A DNA stretch of 64,000 nt from assembly GCF_030253575.1 (NCBI RefSeq), contig NC_080560.1:34337501-34401500 (forward strand), in the 5' to 3' direction. The notes beneath the pieces are model-generated. The model did not search any database, had not been told where the DNA came from, and was given only the letters and a program-made list of their open reading frames with translations. The position numbers were made by a program, and so were the translations under genes. This document shows, in pieces, positions 12,194 through 22,605 of the stretch. Position 1 is the first letter of the stretch; every line of letters starts with the position of its first letter. Origin of the DNA: Rhododendron vialii. Taxonomy: Eukaryota; Streptophyta; Magnoliopsida; Ericales; Ericaceae.

Positions 12194-12706
12194 TAGCTGG
12201 TACTTGATGGGCAATTAGGACAAGAACAACAAAATGTACCCATTGGATGTGGAAGATGCCAAAGTTCAATCTATAGTTGTACGAGAATATATTCGTGTGC
12301 TGGAAATTAAGGAAGTTTTCTATGGAAGAGTCTCTTGAGATTAAAACTTGAGCATTTGGGTATAATACTCCACCCATCTACCCGAAGATTTATTTTGTAT
12401 ATTGATTAAGATTAATACCTACTGGAGTGAAATCATGAAGCATGTGAAGTTTAGGTAAAGCTAGAGTTTTTGCTATAGGTGTCGAATACGGGTCGTGCCG
12501 TGCCGGTCCAGCTTGTTTAGTTTCGTGCCAAACATTCTTCGTGCTGTGGCTAACCACTGAGTTCAAGTTCATACCATAGCAAGAAGTAAGTTCCTAGGCC
12601 TGTGGTACTTTTCCCAGTCTCTAGCCTTGGCAAATTCCTCAAGTTTCCTAGAGAACTCCTTCAAACTGATGTCCATCACCTTCTCTTGCCCAACTTCTTC
12701 ACTCCT
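12194..12706. other. Intergenic flank of Harbinger insertion
   Basis: No gene seen. The segment ends at the TAA target site of the Harbinger element. Confidence 0.5.
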
Positions 12707-13290
12707 TAACGGGGTGTTTGGGAACCTACTTTTTGGCTTTTCATTTTCAGTTTTTTGGCTTTTTGGATTATGGCCAGAATGTATTTTGGGTATGAAGAGT
12801 GTTTGGGAAGATTTGTACAGAATGTATTTTGAAATTGTAGTAGTGTTTGGTAAATGATTGTTGAGAATGAATTATGGGTTGTATTTTTACCATATTGCCC
12901 TTTGTCTTCTTATAACAGGTCACTTCCGTTTTTTTGTTAAATTTTTTTTTTTACTTTATTATTGAATATTTTTTATGGGCTGTTTATTGAAGTCTGTTAT
13001 TTTAAAGTAATGTTTTGTGTTTGCTTCTTCTTCTTTTTTCCAGATCTGCTGTTTGCCTTTGGCCGTTATATTGTTGTGGTAAAATAATTGTTTTTGATAT
13101 GTAATTTTTTTCCTTTTTTTAATTTAAGGAAGACATTCGGTATTTTTATTTGGTATTTTAGATATAAAAAAATAAGACCAATGTTACAAGTAACACTTTA
13201 ATTTAACGACAAACACATAACATAAATATAAAGAACAATTAAACAAACACAAACACTTTATTAATATTACAAGTCCGAAGCCAAAAAAAC

Positions 13291-13312
13291 ACACACACAC
13301 ACACACACACAC
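13291..13312. repeat. (CA)n microsatellite
   Basis: A short CA run just downstream of the transposase 3' end. Confidence 0.9.
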
Positions 13313-13410
13313 AAACCACGCCTACAAGCAGAATGAAAAAAAAAGCACAGCAAAAAAACCAAACACACAGGTTCAACAATATTACACAACCTCCAAAGTG
13401 TCGAGGTAAC

Positions 13411-14899
13411 CTAACGTATATTGTTTTCCATAATGAAATCTCGCATAGATGCCCTTACAGTGTCCATGTTACGATCATCATGTTGGACCCTACTTCCATG
13501 GTTGCAGTTAGGTGCTGTAGTTTCTACTCCTCGATCTGAAGGCAAGAAATTTGGTCGCCTATCATAGAAACCAAAAGGAATGTCGGGAAAGTTGTTCCTT
13601 CTTATAAAATTATGAATCGCCATCGTTGCGGACACAAGAGCTACTTGTGTTGTCATTGTGAAGCCAACAGGCATGTCACAAATCAGAGGCCAATGAGCTT
13701 TCCAAATGCCATATGTCCTTTCAATGGTGCATGGAAGAGAGGAGTGTATTTTGTTAAACCTTTCAAAGTTGGTCCTTGGTGCACCTCCGTCACGCCATTC
13801 AGGAGGGTGACATCTACAACCTTTGTATGGTGCTAGATAACCACGAGTGTTTGGGTACCCGGCATCTACCAAATAAAATTGATCTATAGTGATTGTGAAA
13901 TACGTTAGTTGTAAAAATTTTAGTACAATTACGGTGTAATATAAGTAAAGGAGAAATCACAGGACTAACCTCCTTGTGGTGTTGGAAACTTTAACGTAGG
14001 ATTCCTTATACAATCATAAAAAATTCTTGTGTCGTGCGCACTTCCTTCCCATCCCGATAACACGAACGTGAAGCACATATCAAAGTCACATGCGGCCATA
14101 ATGTTTTGTGTTGGATATCCTTTACAACCAATCCATTTCTGTATGGGGTCGTCCGTAGGTGGGTGGGCTTTTATGTGAGTGCCATCAATAGCCCCAATGC
14201 ACTCCTACATATAGAAAATTGAATGGTTAAAAGCCCCAAGGCTACGAATTGGCTGGATACTCATAAAACGAATAAATCAATTACAAAAAATACCTTGAAA
14301 TGTGGATAATATCTTGGATTGTTAGCTATTTTGCTATGCACTCCTTGTTGAGGCCATGGTCTAACCCAATCGATAGCCATGGCATTGAGGGCGTTTAGCA
14401 CATTATGGAACTGCCTTGATATAGTCTCCCCTGAATGTTGAAAATGTTCTTGGGCATTTCTATTATTAGCTCGTTGGCCCATTATCCAGAGAAAGATAGT
14501 TACTTGCTCAGCAACTAAGATTCGCTCGGATACTTGCAACCCATAATTATGCTCAAGTTGGTAAACAAGTGAAAAGAAATTCATCTTACTCATACGAAAT
14601 GATTGATACATACGCTTTGGGTTTCCCTCTTCCAGCTCGGTGACCCAAGCTCAACCAGTTAAGGCGGAGGTGCGGCACGGTCCCTTGCACATGTACGTAT
14701 CATGGTGGATGTTACATATCCCAATAGCAGCTCATCTTATTCTTGCATTTGCCCGACTAGGCGTAGGATGACTCGACCCTTCCCCGGTATCGTTCGGATC
14801 TCCATCGTATGGATCTCCGCCATATGGATCGTCATTGTTCCAATTTTCTTCATCGTAAAGATCATGATCGTAATCATCCGGATTTGCATAATTTGCCAT
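13411..14899 (-). pseudogene. PIF/Harbinger DDE transposase with two in-frame stops
   Basis: Three exons read cleanly with GT-AG introns: 14899-14294, 14204-13970 and 13883-13411, 437 codons plus stop. Motifs fit the DDE_Tnp_4 family: CRTSALTG near the N-terminus, WVTELEEGNPKRMYQSFRM, IGAIDGTHIKAH (first Asp, codon 209), GSAHDTRIFYD (second Asp, 260), YLVDAGYPNTRGYLAPYKG, and IERTYGIWKAHW (Glu, 335). All three catalytic acidic residues are kept and exon phases match. Two TGA codons lie in frame at codons 56 (14734-14732) and 83 (14653-14651). Arg is the usual residue at the second, so CGA-to-TGA deamination at CpG is likely. A start after the stops would lose the N-terminal DNA-binding part. 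It would excise the element together with the Myb-like partner. Confidence 0.88.
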
Positions 14900-14936
14900 A
14901 CAGATTTGTAGGGGTAAACATGCACAGTGGTAGAAT

Positions 14937-16400
14937 ATGGGCTATTTTATTGCAAATGGAGCTTTGTTTCATGTTTTAAAAAACACAGCCAAGTGTATGG
15001 GTATTTATACACATTCTTGGTTATTGTTTTGTAAAGCAAACCCCCCTAGCCAAGTTGCCGACAGATTTTCAAAAGTATTGGCACTATTCAAATTTTTTTG
15101 GGAAGTTAAAATCACTATTCATATTTGGAGCTATTTCATGCATTATTGGACTTTTTCCATAAATGTAACTTGTCCTTCATGCATTATTGTCCTCCCCCAT
15201 TTGCCAAACACCAAATATACAGCCAAAGTGTCAAGAAAGCTGGGAATTCAGAATCTGCAAGGACTCGTGAAGTGCATTATTGGCCTCTTGAAAGCAAGAA
15301 AGCTTTGAATTATTGTGCTCCCTCTGATTGCTGAAAAAACCCAATCATGTATGAACACATCCCATAGATGCAGATTCGGGCAGGGAACTACCCATAAACC
15401 TTACTCTCTAAAGAATGAAAAAACAAGGAACCTCATGTTTAAACAACCAAATGCACTATACAGTAGTGGATAAACAGAATTTCACATCGAAGAATATATT
15501 TACCAATATATGTATCAGAGTGTAATCAAAGGGAGAACAATTTTATTTGGTTGACAAAATGAAAGGGGTCACTAAAACAATAAATGGGGGCGCATTTCAT
15601 CCAATGACCCTGCTTTAACCAATTTTTTCTGTTTATGAAGTGGTGCAACAAATTAGACTTGTGGACTTTAGCTGGGAAAAAAATAGCTGACTTCATTATT
15701 TTAGTGAGATACCCACCCAGTTATATAACCAAATTACACAGAAACAATTCTCATTGATTTCAACAACATAATATTTGCAGAGTCTACACATACATATTTA
15801 TATGAGTTAGTCATTCATATGACACAACACAGAAAAGCAAAATTTGGTAAATGAAAAAAGAATCAACACAGGCAATGACAATACAAGTTCTAAGAAACTG
15901 CCTAAACAGACAAAAAAGCCATTGTTTTTGTTCATATGGCATAGCAAACTTCGAATCAATTCGACTTCCAGTCCAGCAACTTATCTGAGCCACAAATCAT
16001 TCAACTTCTGTCAAGCTTGCTTAAACACCCTTAAACTCATGGCAACATTTTTTCTATTATGCGTGGACCAATAAAAATTAACCTTTTAACTCCAAAAACA
16101 AGCATCAATAACTCCAAATACTACCATTAACTCCAAATACTATCATTAGTCAGTACTCCACCAGACACCAGGAACCATCAGTCTCAAAGTACTACAATCA
16201 GTAACACCAACAAAATTATTCACTACTGAAACAGAAACTTCACCACCAAATTAAAGTGCAGAAAAACTGGAAAAGGTGTTGCAAACTCAGTCATACAAGT
16301 CTAGTTAAAGTCTCATCGAAAACCACACAAATTTAAAACATGAAAGTCTAGTAAACACCACTTGAAAGAGGGCAAGACATGAACTGAGGTCGCCAGCCAT
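14937..16400. other. Harbinger internal non-coding segment
   Basis: No coding region is seen between the 5' end of the transposase and the 3' end of the Myb-like ORF. Open frames here lack motifs. Confidence 0.5.
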
Positions 16401-16404
16401 AAAC

Positions 16405-17502
16405 TTACCGATTGTTGAACCAATTGCCACCACCCATTTTCTGCAACTCAGCTGCTTCCACCCTTTGCAATTCTTGGGTGATGAAGTAGTACCTCCTAAT
16501 TTCGTCCGGGCAAGTCATGAAAAGCGTTCGGGCCCTCGCATCTCTGAAAAGGTTATGGACTTTTGCCCACAACGTTGGATCTGTGTCAAACTCAGGGAGT
16601 AGCAATAGCTTATCACTGCATTCTTTTATCGTTGGAATGTCAGAGGCAGCACGGTGGACGGAGGAGGGAGAACTTGCACTATTAGTTGAGTCACAGATTT
16701 GTTGCATGCAAGCTTCAAGTCTTGAGCCCATGGTACCCTTTTTGCCTTTGCCTTTCTTCGTGGCCAATCCATCAGCACGCCTCTTCTTGGAGACATCTTC
16801 CAGTGGGTGCACCAATTCTTGAACCTCAGCATCATTATCCAACAATGCATCAATGTCATCCATCTCCAAATTTATAGTACACTCTTCCGGGGTAGCTGGA
16901 ATTGAGCCTGAACTAGGTGTGTGCATATGCTCACCAGTAGCTGTGTTGCTACCAAAAAGGATGCGCATTTCCTCCTCAAGTGGCAAAGGCTTTTCCTTGA
17001 ACTTGATGCACTCGGGATGGCGCTGCAAATAAACATATCATTTAGGGAAATGATTTAAAAATAACCTATGTATTTTGGCGAAAGAAAAACAAATTCAGAA
17101 GGCACAATACAGTGCTTGAAAGAAATTGGGAGGAAGGAATACCATCAGCTTGAGATCCCACCACTCCTCTGATGCTGTAATAGCACCTGTGTCTGGATCC
17201 CTACCTAGTTCGGTTTCACCTAAAACCAAGTGTTGCCATAGCTGCCACTTCTTTTTCAAAACACCCCATTGATTCTTCAGTTGGCTTCTAGTATAATCCT
17301 TTCCCCTTCGTTCATTAAATTTCTTCAGAACATTGGCCCACCCAATCTTGGTAAGTTGGGTTCCTTCTTTGTACCCAGCACCTCCCAACTCTTCCACACA
17401 TGCTTGGATGAAGCACTCTTTGGACTGTGCATGCCAAATTGCTTTAGTAGCTGCAGTTGCCATTTTTTCCCTTCTTGAAGATGTTGTTTGAGTGGAAGAC
17501 AT
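16405..17502 (-). CDS. Myb/SANT-like partner protein of the Harbinger element
   Basis: Two exons, 17502-17143 and 17022-16405, give an uninterrupted 325-residue protein. The start is the first ATG on this frame; a longer frame upstream begins without ATG. Residues about 15-115 form a Myb/SANT-like domain: IWHAQSKECFIQACVEELG, then WANVLKKFNERRGKDYTRSQ, QLKNQWGVLKKKWQLW and EEWWDLKLM. After the intron come HPECIKF, an acidic segment, a basic KKGKGKKG stretch that could be a nuclear signal, and a C-terminal ARTLFMTCPDEIRRYYFITQ helix. PIF/Harbinger elements encode such a protein to help the transposase enter the nucleus and bind the ends. The stop at 16405-16407 overlaps a good GTAAGT donor, so a further exon is possible. 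Confidence 0.85.
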
Positions 17503-17991
17503 GTCTACAGTAGTGGAAAAACACAATTATACGTTCTGAATAAAAGGAAAGCACAACTGTCCACGAATCAAAACGTCCAACCAAATGATTCCTTCAATGA
17601 CCACTAATGACAAAAGAAAGTTCTATTGGAAGCAACCTATGCGAATATTACATATCTATACACGTGTATTACTTCTATCTTCTACTATTTCATCATAGTA
17701 TTGTTGGTAGACAACTTTCATATACTATCATCGCAAATAATTGCCTTAACACGATTCCAGGTAAGGAAAATGGTACTCAGGTTCAACACATAGGTCATAA
17801 GTACGACTAAACAACCCAACATTTATACTCCGAATTAAATTAAAACTACAATAAGTTTCTGCTACATCTTGCCAATTCTCAATACAACATAATAATGACA
17901 AAAAGTTGGGAAATTACAAAATAACATGGGCATCAGTACTTGGCTAACACATAGCCATACTAGAATCTGAATTTAACGACATCTCCCATCT

Positions 17992-18426
17992 TCATTTCAA
18001 CACGATGACCCCCATCGTGATAATGAGGCATATGGCCAAAAACTTTGTCAACATCTTTGAATACTCAAATTGTTGTCGAATGATCATAACCTCTTTCTCA
18101 AGTGCTACAACATCATCAATGACCTTGGTAGCACAGACATTGGAAGCACAGACATTGATATATTCAGTCGATCCCCAACCGCCAATTTGACTACTGCTTG
18201 TCCATTCCACAGGGAGGCACCAGTCAAAGAACCCACACCGAGCTGCCCTCTCCTTACGACATATAAAATACAATTCTCCTTTCGACTTCTCATTCTTTTC
18301 AACAACCTTAATTTCAGCCATTGTCCCACAATAACAATTTCTTGGCTTATACAGAAGTTTGGGGGTGTTGGTAACCCCTTTCTTGGTCTCACTCTCCGCT
18401 CGATAATAACTACTGCTCGATGACAT
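17992..18426 (-). CDS. zf-GRF and C-terminal transmembrane protein inside the Harbinger element
   Basis: An intact 144-codon single exon. Residues 31-69 form a GRF-type zinc finger: CYC at 31-33, GELYFIC with Cys56, then Cys64 in CGFFDW. A short helix (VIDDVVALEKEVMIIRQQFE, about 102-121) could be a coiled coil. Residues 125-143 (MLTKFLAICLIITMGVIVLK) are a hydrophobic tail-anchor-like segment. GRF fingers bind nucleic acid in other proteins, and small plant proteins of this zf-GRF plus transmembrane design are common but uncharacterised. It lies between the Myb-like ORF and the element end on the same strand, so it is either a third transposon gene or captured host cargo. Confidence 0.75.
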   Translation of the reverse strand: MSSSSSYYRAESETKKGVTNTPKLLYKPRNCYCGTMAEIKVVEKNEKSKGELYFICRKERAARCGFFDWCLPVEWTSSSQIGGWGSTEYINVCASNVCATKVIDDVVALEKEVMIIRQQFEYSKMLTKFLAICLIITMGVIVLK

Positions 18427-19629
18427 TTGCCTTTAACAAACAGGTATATTACTACAGATTAGTACAAAATAATTACTATAGATTTTCTTTTTTAAGAACT
18501 GAACGCAGGGTAGAATTTTTTCAACAAAATCTACAAACATTAACCAGTATCGTAAACCCTAAATGTTGATGAAGAACTAAAACAGTAGGATATTCTTCTT
18601 CCCCTGAAGAAGAAACTGGGGATGCTTTGGTAACTAAAACTGTAATTTACTTTGCTGCTGAGACTGGAACTCAAATATAAAATTTGCTGCTCCAACAGTT
18701 GGAATCAAATTCCAACTGCAGGCATTGAGAGTGGGTTTGGAAGGATTCGTCGTAGTGGACATAACCCAACCTCAAAGATCATTCCTATTTGTATTTTTTT
18801 TCTTTTTCGGCCTGTTTGATTGGGGGTTTAAGATTAGGTGGGTCGTGGTCGAGGGATTGGTAGTCCGAGGGCTAAATGCAGTGTAGGATCCTGTGTTTGT
18901 GGAGGGATTATATTACTAGGACAAAGAACAGGAGAGAGAGAGGACCCATGGTGTGAGTGTGACACATCTCCTACTTTACTCCCTATATGTGTCACCATCC
19001 CCTTCTCGCCTCTGCTTCTTTGGTGTCCCAATCGCCATTAAAGAGCACACAGAGGAAAAAAATACTCTGTAGTAAGTCGGAAAAATAAAACCCTTGTCAA
19101 ATCTCTCTCTCACTTGCTCTAATCTTACAAATCTATAACAACCTACACACAGAAACCCTAACCTCAAGCCGAAGAACAATCCTAAGCCGAAGAACAAGAA
19201 GAATACCTGAAGATTGGGTACAGAAAGTTGATGAGAGGTGGTGTAGATCTGCTCCGGCAACACACTGTGTACGATGACGACTGTGCTTCTCGTTTCTCCT
19301 CTCTGATCTTCTCTCTCTGGTCTCTCTCCCCCTTCTCTCTCTTCTCTAGGTGTCAGTTGTGTGGTGAGCAGATGAGAAGGGAGTGGATAAGGAGGGAGGG
19401 GCAAATCTGGTAAAATGAGGGAGTATTATGGGTATATTGGTAATAGAAACCCAAAATCCGAAAATGAGAATCCAAAAAACTCCTCAAACCCAAATTTTGG
19501 TTTTTGGCTCCTAAACCCAAAATCCGAAAACCTATTCTCCTAAAATCCATTCTCAACTTCAGTTGCCAAACACTCAAAATCTGAAAATGAGAATCCAAAA
19601 ATTTACTTGCCAAACACCCCCTAAGAATC

Positions 19630-19674
<45 letters not shown>
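19630..19674. repeat. (GA)n microsatellite at Harbinger 3' flank
   Basis: A GA run that starts just outside the element. Confidence 0.95.
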
Positions 19675-19676
<2 letters not shown>

Positions 19677-19762
19677 GAACCTTGAGCTGCTGTGAAGTCG
19701 ATGTAAGGAGAAATTGAGAGACGAACCTTGAGCTGCTGTGAAGTCGATGTAAGGAGAAATTG
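19675..19762. repeat. Two tandem copies of a 45-bp unit
   Basis: The unit 'acgaaccttgagctgctgtg...gaaatt' occurs twice head to tail beside the GA run. Confidence 0.85.
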
Positions 19763-20219
19763 GCACAAAATTTTGTGAAATTGTTTATACCCATTTTTGG
19801 CCAAAAATCAGAAAATGAATTTATGGGTTTAAAGGTGGCCTTGAAGGTCAATCTCTGGCCTTGAAAGGCCTTACAATTAGTGGCCCACGAAATTGGGCCA
19901 GTTTGGAAGCCATTGACTGAATGAAATTTTGCAAAGGCTTGGGTCAAATTGATGTCTAAAATTTCGTTATCACAAGCCCAAGCCCAAGCTTGGCCATACA
20001 CTTGAATTGACCCACTAAACCTGAGCATTTTATCCAGGCCTAGCCCAGTTCTTAGAAGTAATAAGGCCTACAAATAGGTCCAAACAGTTAAAGCTTGGGT
20101 TTTCTCACCAGGCTTGGGCTCAGAAGGCTTACAATGGACGAAGGCCCATGATTCACATTGAGTTCGGGTCCAAATAACATATGGGCCTACTTCTTAAAGA
20201 AAACGTCACCTATGGCCTT

Positions 20220-20785
20220 CAGTTGGCAGGGAAAAGGCTTCAAGCTGCTCACAAGCAGCTCAAAGGCCTAGAATGTTCTTGTTGGGCAAATCTAGGCAAG
20301 CTGCTTACAAGCAGCTCAAAGTCTGAGTCTATACTCTCCTTCAGCACGAAGCAAGGCTTAGGACACATGGCAGCCATGCATGAAGACATCCTAAGCAGCT
20401 CACAAGCAGCTTAGGCCTGCACAAACAGCTCAAAGGCCTAGAAGGTTCTATTTAACATCACACAAGCTGCTCATAAGCAGCTCAACCAGGCCTGCGTTTT
20501 GGCCTTGGTGGGCCCAAATATCTCTTTTTTATAAACATCTATGCTCACAAGCAGCTCAAAGGCCTCAAGCTGCTCACAAGCAGCTCAAAGGCTTAGAATG
20601 TTCTTGTTTGACAGACCTGGGTAAGCTGTTCACTAGCAGCTCAAGGTCTGAGTGGACCCCACCTTTCAACATGAAGCAAGGCCAAGAATAGGTGGTGTAC
20701 ATGCAGCCCTTGGAGCTGTTGGAGAATGGCTCATGCAGACCTAAGCAAACTGCAAACAAGCAGCTCACTCAGGTCTGGTTAATCC
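20220..20785. repeat. About 330-bp tandem repeat with AGCTGCT/AGCAGCT palindromes
   Basis: The phrase AAGCTGCTCACAAGCAGCTC recurs near 20237 and 20569 with collinear flanks ('gaatgttcttgtt', 'caaggtctgag', 'caacatgaagcaaggc'), giving a period of about 332 bp. Shorter AGCAGCTCA motifs occur throughout 20230-21175. The surrounding 19770-21430 is GGCC-rich and has no convincing ORF. It may be a retroelement interior or a minisatellite. Confidence 0.6.
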
Positions 20786-21434
20786 TTTGTTTCTCGATTC
20801 TTCTTTCATAAGGAATCAAGTTTAGAGGAATTGAGGGCCCACAAGAGATAGAAGACCAATAAAATGGTAGGAAGGCCTGGAGAAGTATTGGTCTTCAGCA
20901 GTGGTGGGCCCAGAAGGAGTCCATTCAAGTAATAGCTTGAGTATTGAAGCAGCTCAAATGGCCTGGATGCTGCAGGAGCTGAAATTCTTTTTACCATTTT
21001 ACAAAGTTTTATACAAGGAAGAAGGATTTCTTAAGCCTTTGCCGTTTTCTTGGAGTAAAAGGAATGTTTTGGTCAGGGAGCAGCCCCTCATTGGAGCATT
21101 TCGAAGTTGCTCAAGCCTAAGCCTCTGTTAGAAGGCCACATGGCAGCCATGCATTGAAGCATTTGAAGCAGCTGAAGGCCTGAAGCCCCTATAAATTACA
21201 TATTTGAAGGCCTTGGCAAAGGTGCACGACCATCAAGCCCACGGCTTATCTAAATTACATTTCAATTATCTTTCAACTATTTTTATCTTTGGGTCCACGA
21301 CCAAACAAGCCCAAGGCTTATTCAAATTACATGTCAATTATCTTTACATTCCAGCAAACGTCTTTACTTTTCTGTCCAATCTAGCCCAGCCTAGATTTTA
21401 TTTTCTTATAGCCAGACTTTGTTAAACCGTTAAT

Positions 21435-21700
21435 GAAGTCCCTTTAATTCTGTTTTAGGTCTTGTTCTACTTTTTCTTTCCATTTTCTAACAACGATTAT
21501 GAAATTTTTAAGTCCTTTTCATTAAGGCAAACCACGAACCACATATGGCCTCACCCCTTAGGTCGTACACAATCGTCTTACAGAAGTCAGATTGAGGCAT
21601 CCAAGCCTTGATACGAATTTGGACCGCAATCCAGTCCTGGCACGCCCGCAACTCCTAGCCGATTTGGTTTTACACTTTTTGTGGAGAAACAGAAATACGG
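21435..21700. other. Possible retroelement LTR fragment
   Basis: The phrase 'atccagtcctggcacgcccg' at about 21629-21648 resembles LTR sequence of plant gypsy elements. No paired termini are seen. Confidence 0.25.
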
Positions 21701-21778
21701 TTGTGTTTCCCCAACCCCAACACCAGTAAATAGGCGTGGTTACGGAACACACGTTTTGTTCTTACTTACTAAACACGT

Positions 21779-22370
21779 GATCACTATGCACGATTCTTTC
21801 GTATTTTACTCTTGGACGCACAGAATTACAGTTGGTTGCAACAAATTACACTTGGCTACTTGGAATTGCATATGGCTACGGAATATTAAAAGCGTGATCA
21901 CCGAAAATGATTCTTTCGTAAATAGCAAGGCTCTTGGCCACGAAAAATTACAGTTGGTTGCTTTGAAATTGCATATGGCCACGAAATAGTGAAATCATGA
22001 TCACTGTACATGATTTTTTCGTGTTTTACATGGCTTTTGCCGCGAGAAATTACATTTGGCCGCGTCAAATTACAGTTGAACGCTAGAAATTGCATCTGGC
22101 CGCGCAATAGTAAAATCGTGATCACTGTACACGATTTTTTCGTGTTTTACATGGCTTTTGCCGAGAGGAATTACAATTGGCCGCATTAAATTACAGTTGG
22201 CCGCTTATAATTGCATTTAGCCGCCAAATACTGAAATCGCGATCACTGTACACGATTTTTCGTGTTTACATGGCTTCCGCCGTGAGGAATTACAGTTGGC
22301 CGCATTAAATTACAATTGGCCGCTTATAATTGCATTTGGCCGCGAAAGTGATTTACATGACTCCTCGCCG
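21779..22370. repeat. Tandem array of about 118-bp units
   Basis: Units begin GATCACtgtacacgattctttcgtg at about 21779, 21896, 21998, 22119 and 22240. Each carries three or four sub-repeats of the type AATTACAGTTGGCCGC. The middle units are the most alike; the outer ones are more diverged. No gene is seen. It looks like a degenerate minisatellite. Confidence 0.85.
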
Positions 22371-22605
22371 CAAGGAATTACGATTGGCCACAAGTAATTA
22401 CACATTTCCGCTTGAAATTACAGATGGCCACAATTTCATTTGGGTACCTTGGAAAGTTGCTTCATTACTGGAATGCTGACCGCTTCGATGACTAGCGGTA
22501 TCCCAACAACGAGACCCCATTCGACTGAGACTGCTGCTATTTCTTGCTTATTTCTATGATCTGATCAACGGGCTAGGGTTTCCAAACATCGCCATGGATT
22601 CAAAT

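Larger units (their letters stand above)
12710..19621 (-). mobile_element. PIF/Harbinger DNA transposon, near complete
   Basis: The 6,912-bp element has inverted ends: the left begins CGGGGTGTTTGG and the reverse complement of the right begins GGGGGTGTTTGG. Subterminal similarity extends further ('cattttcag' motifs). It is flanked by TAA on both sides (12707-12709 and 19622-19624), the 3-bp target duplication typical of PIF/Harbinger. Three coding regions lie inside on the minus strand: zf-GRF (18426-17992), Myb/SANT-like (17502-16405) and DDE transposase (14899-13411). About 19400-19620 repeats 'ccgaaaatgagaatccaaaa' blocks, probably transposase-binding subterminal motifs (inference). The transposase carries two in-frame TGA codons, so the element is probably not autonomous now. 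Confidence 0.9.

Noticed and set aside
18976-19404. 142-codon frame on the minus strand near the Harbinger end
   Set aside because: Low-complexity charged and hydrophobic mix without motifs; probably leader DNA of the element.
21779-22370. CRISPR-like spacing of repeats
   Set aside because: Units are degenerate tandem minisatellites in a plant genome, with no unique spacers and no cas genes.
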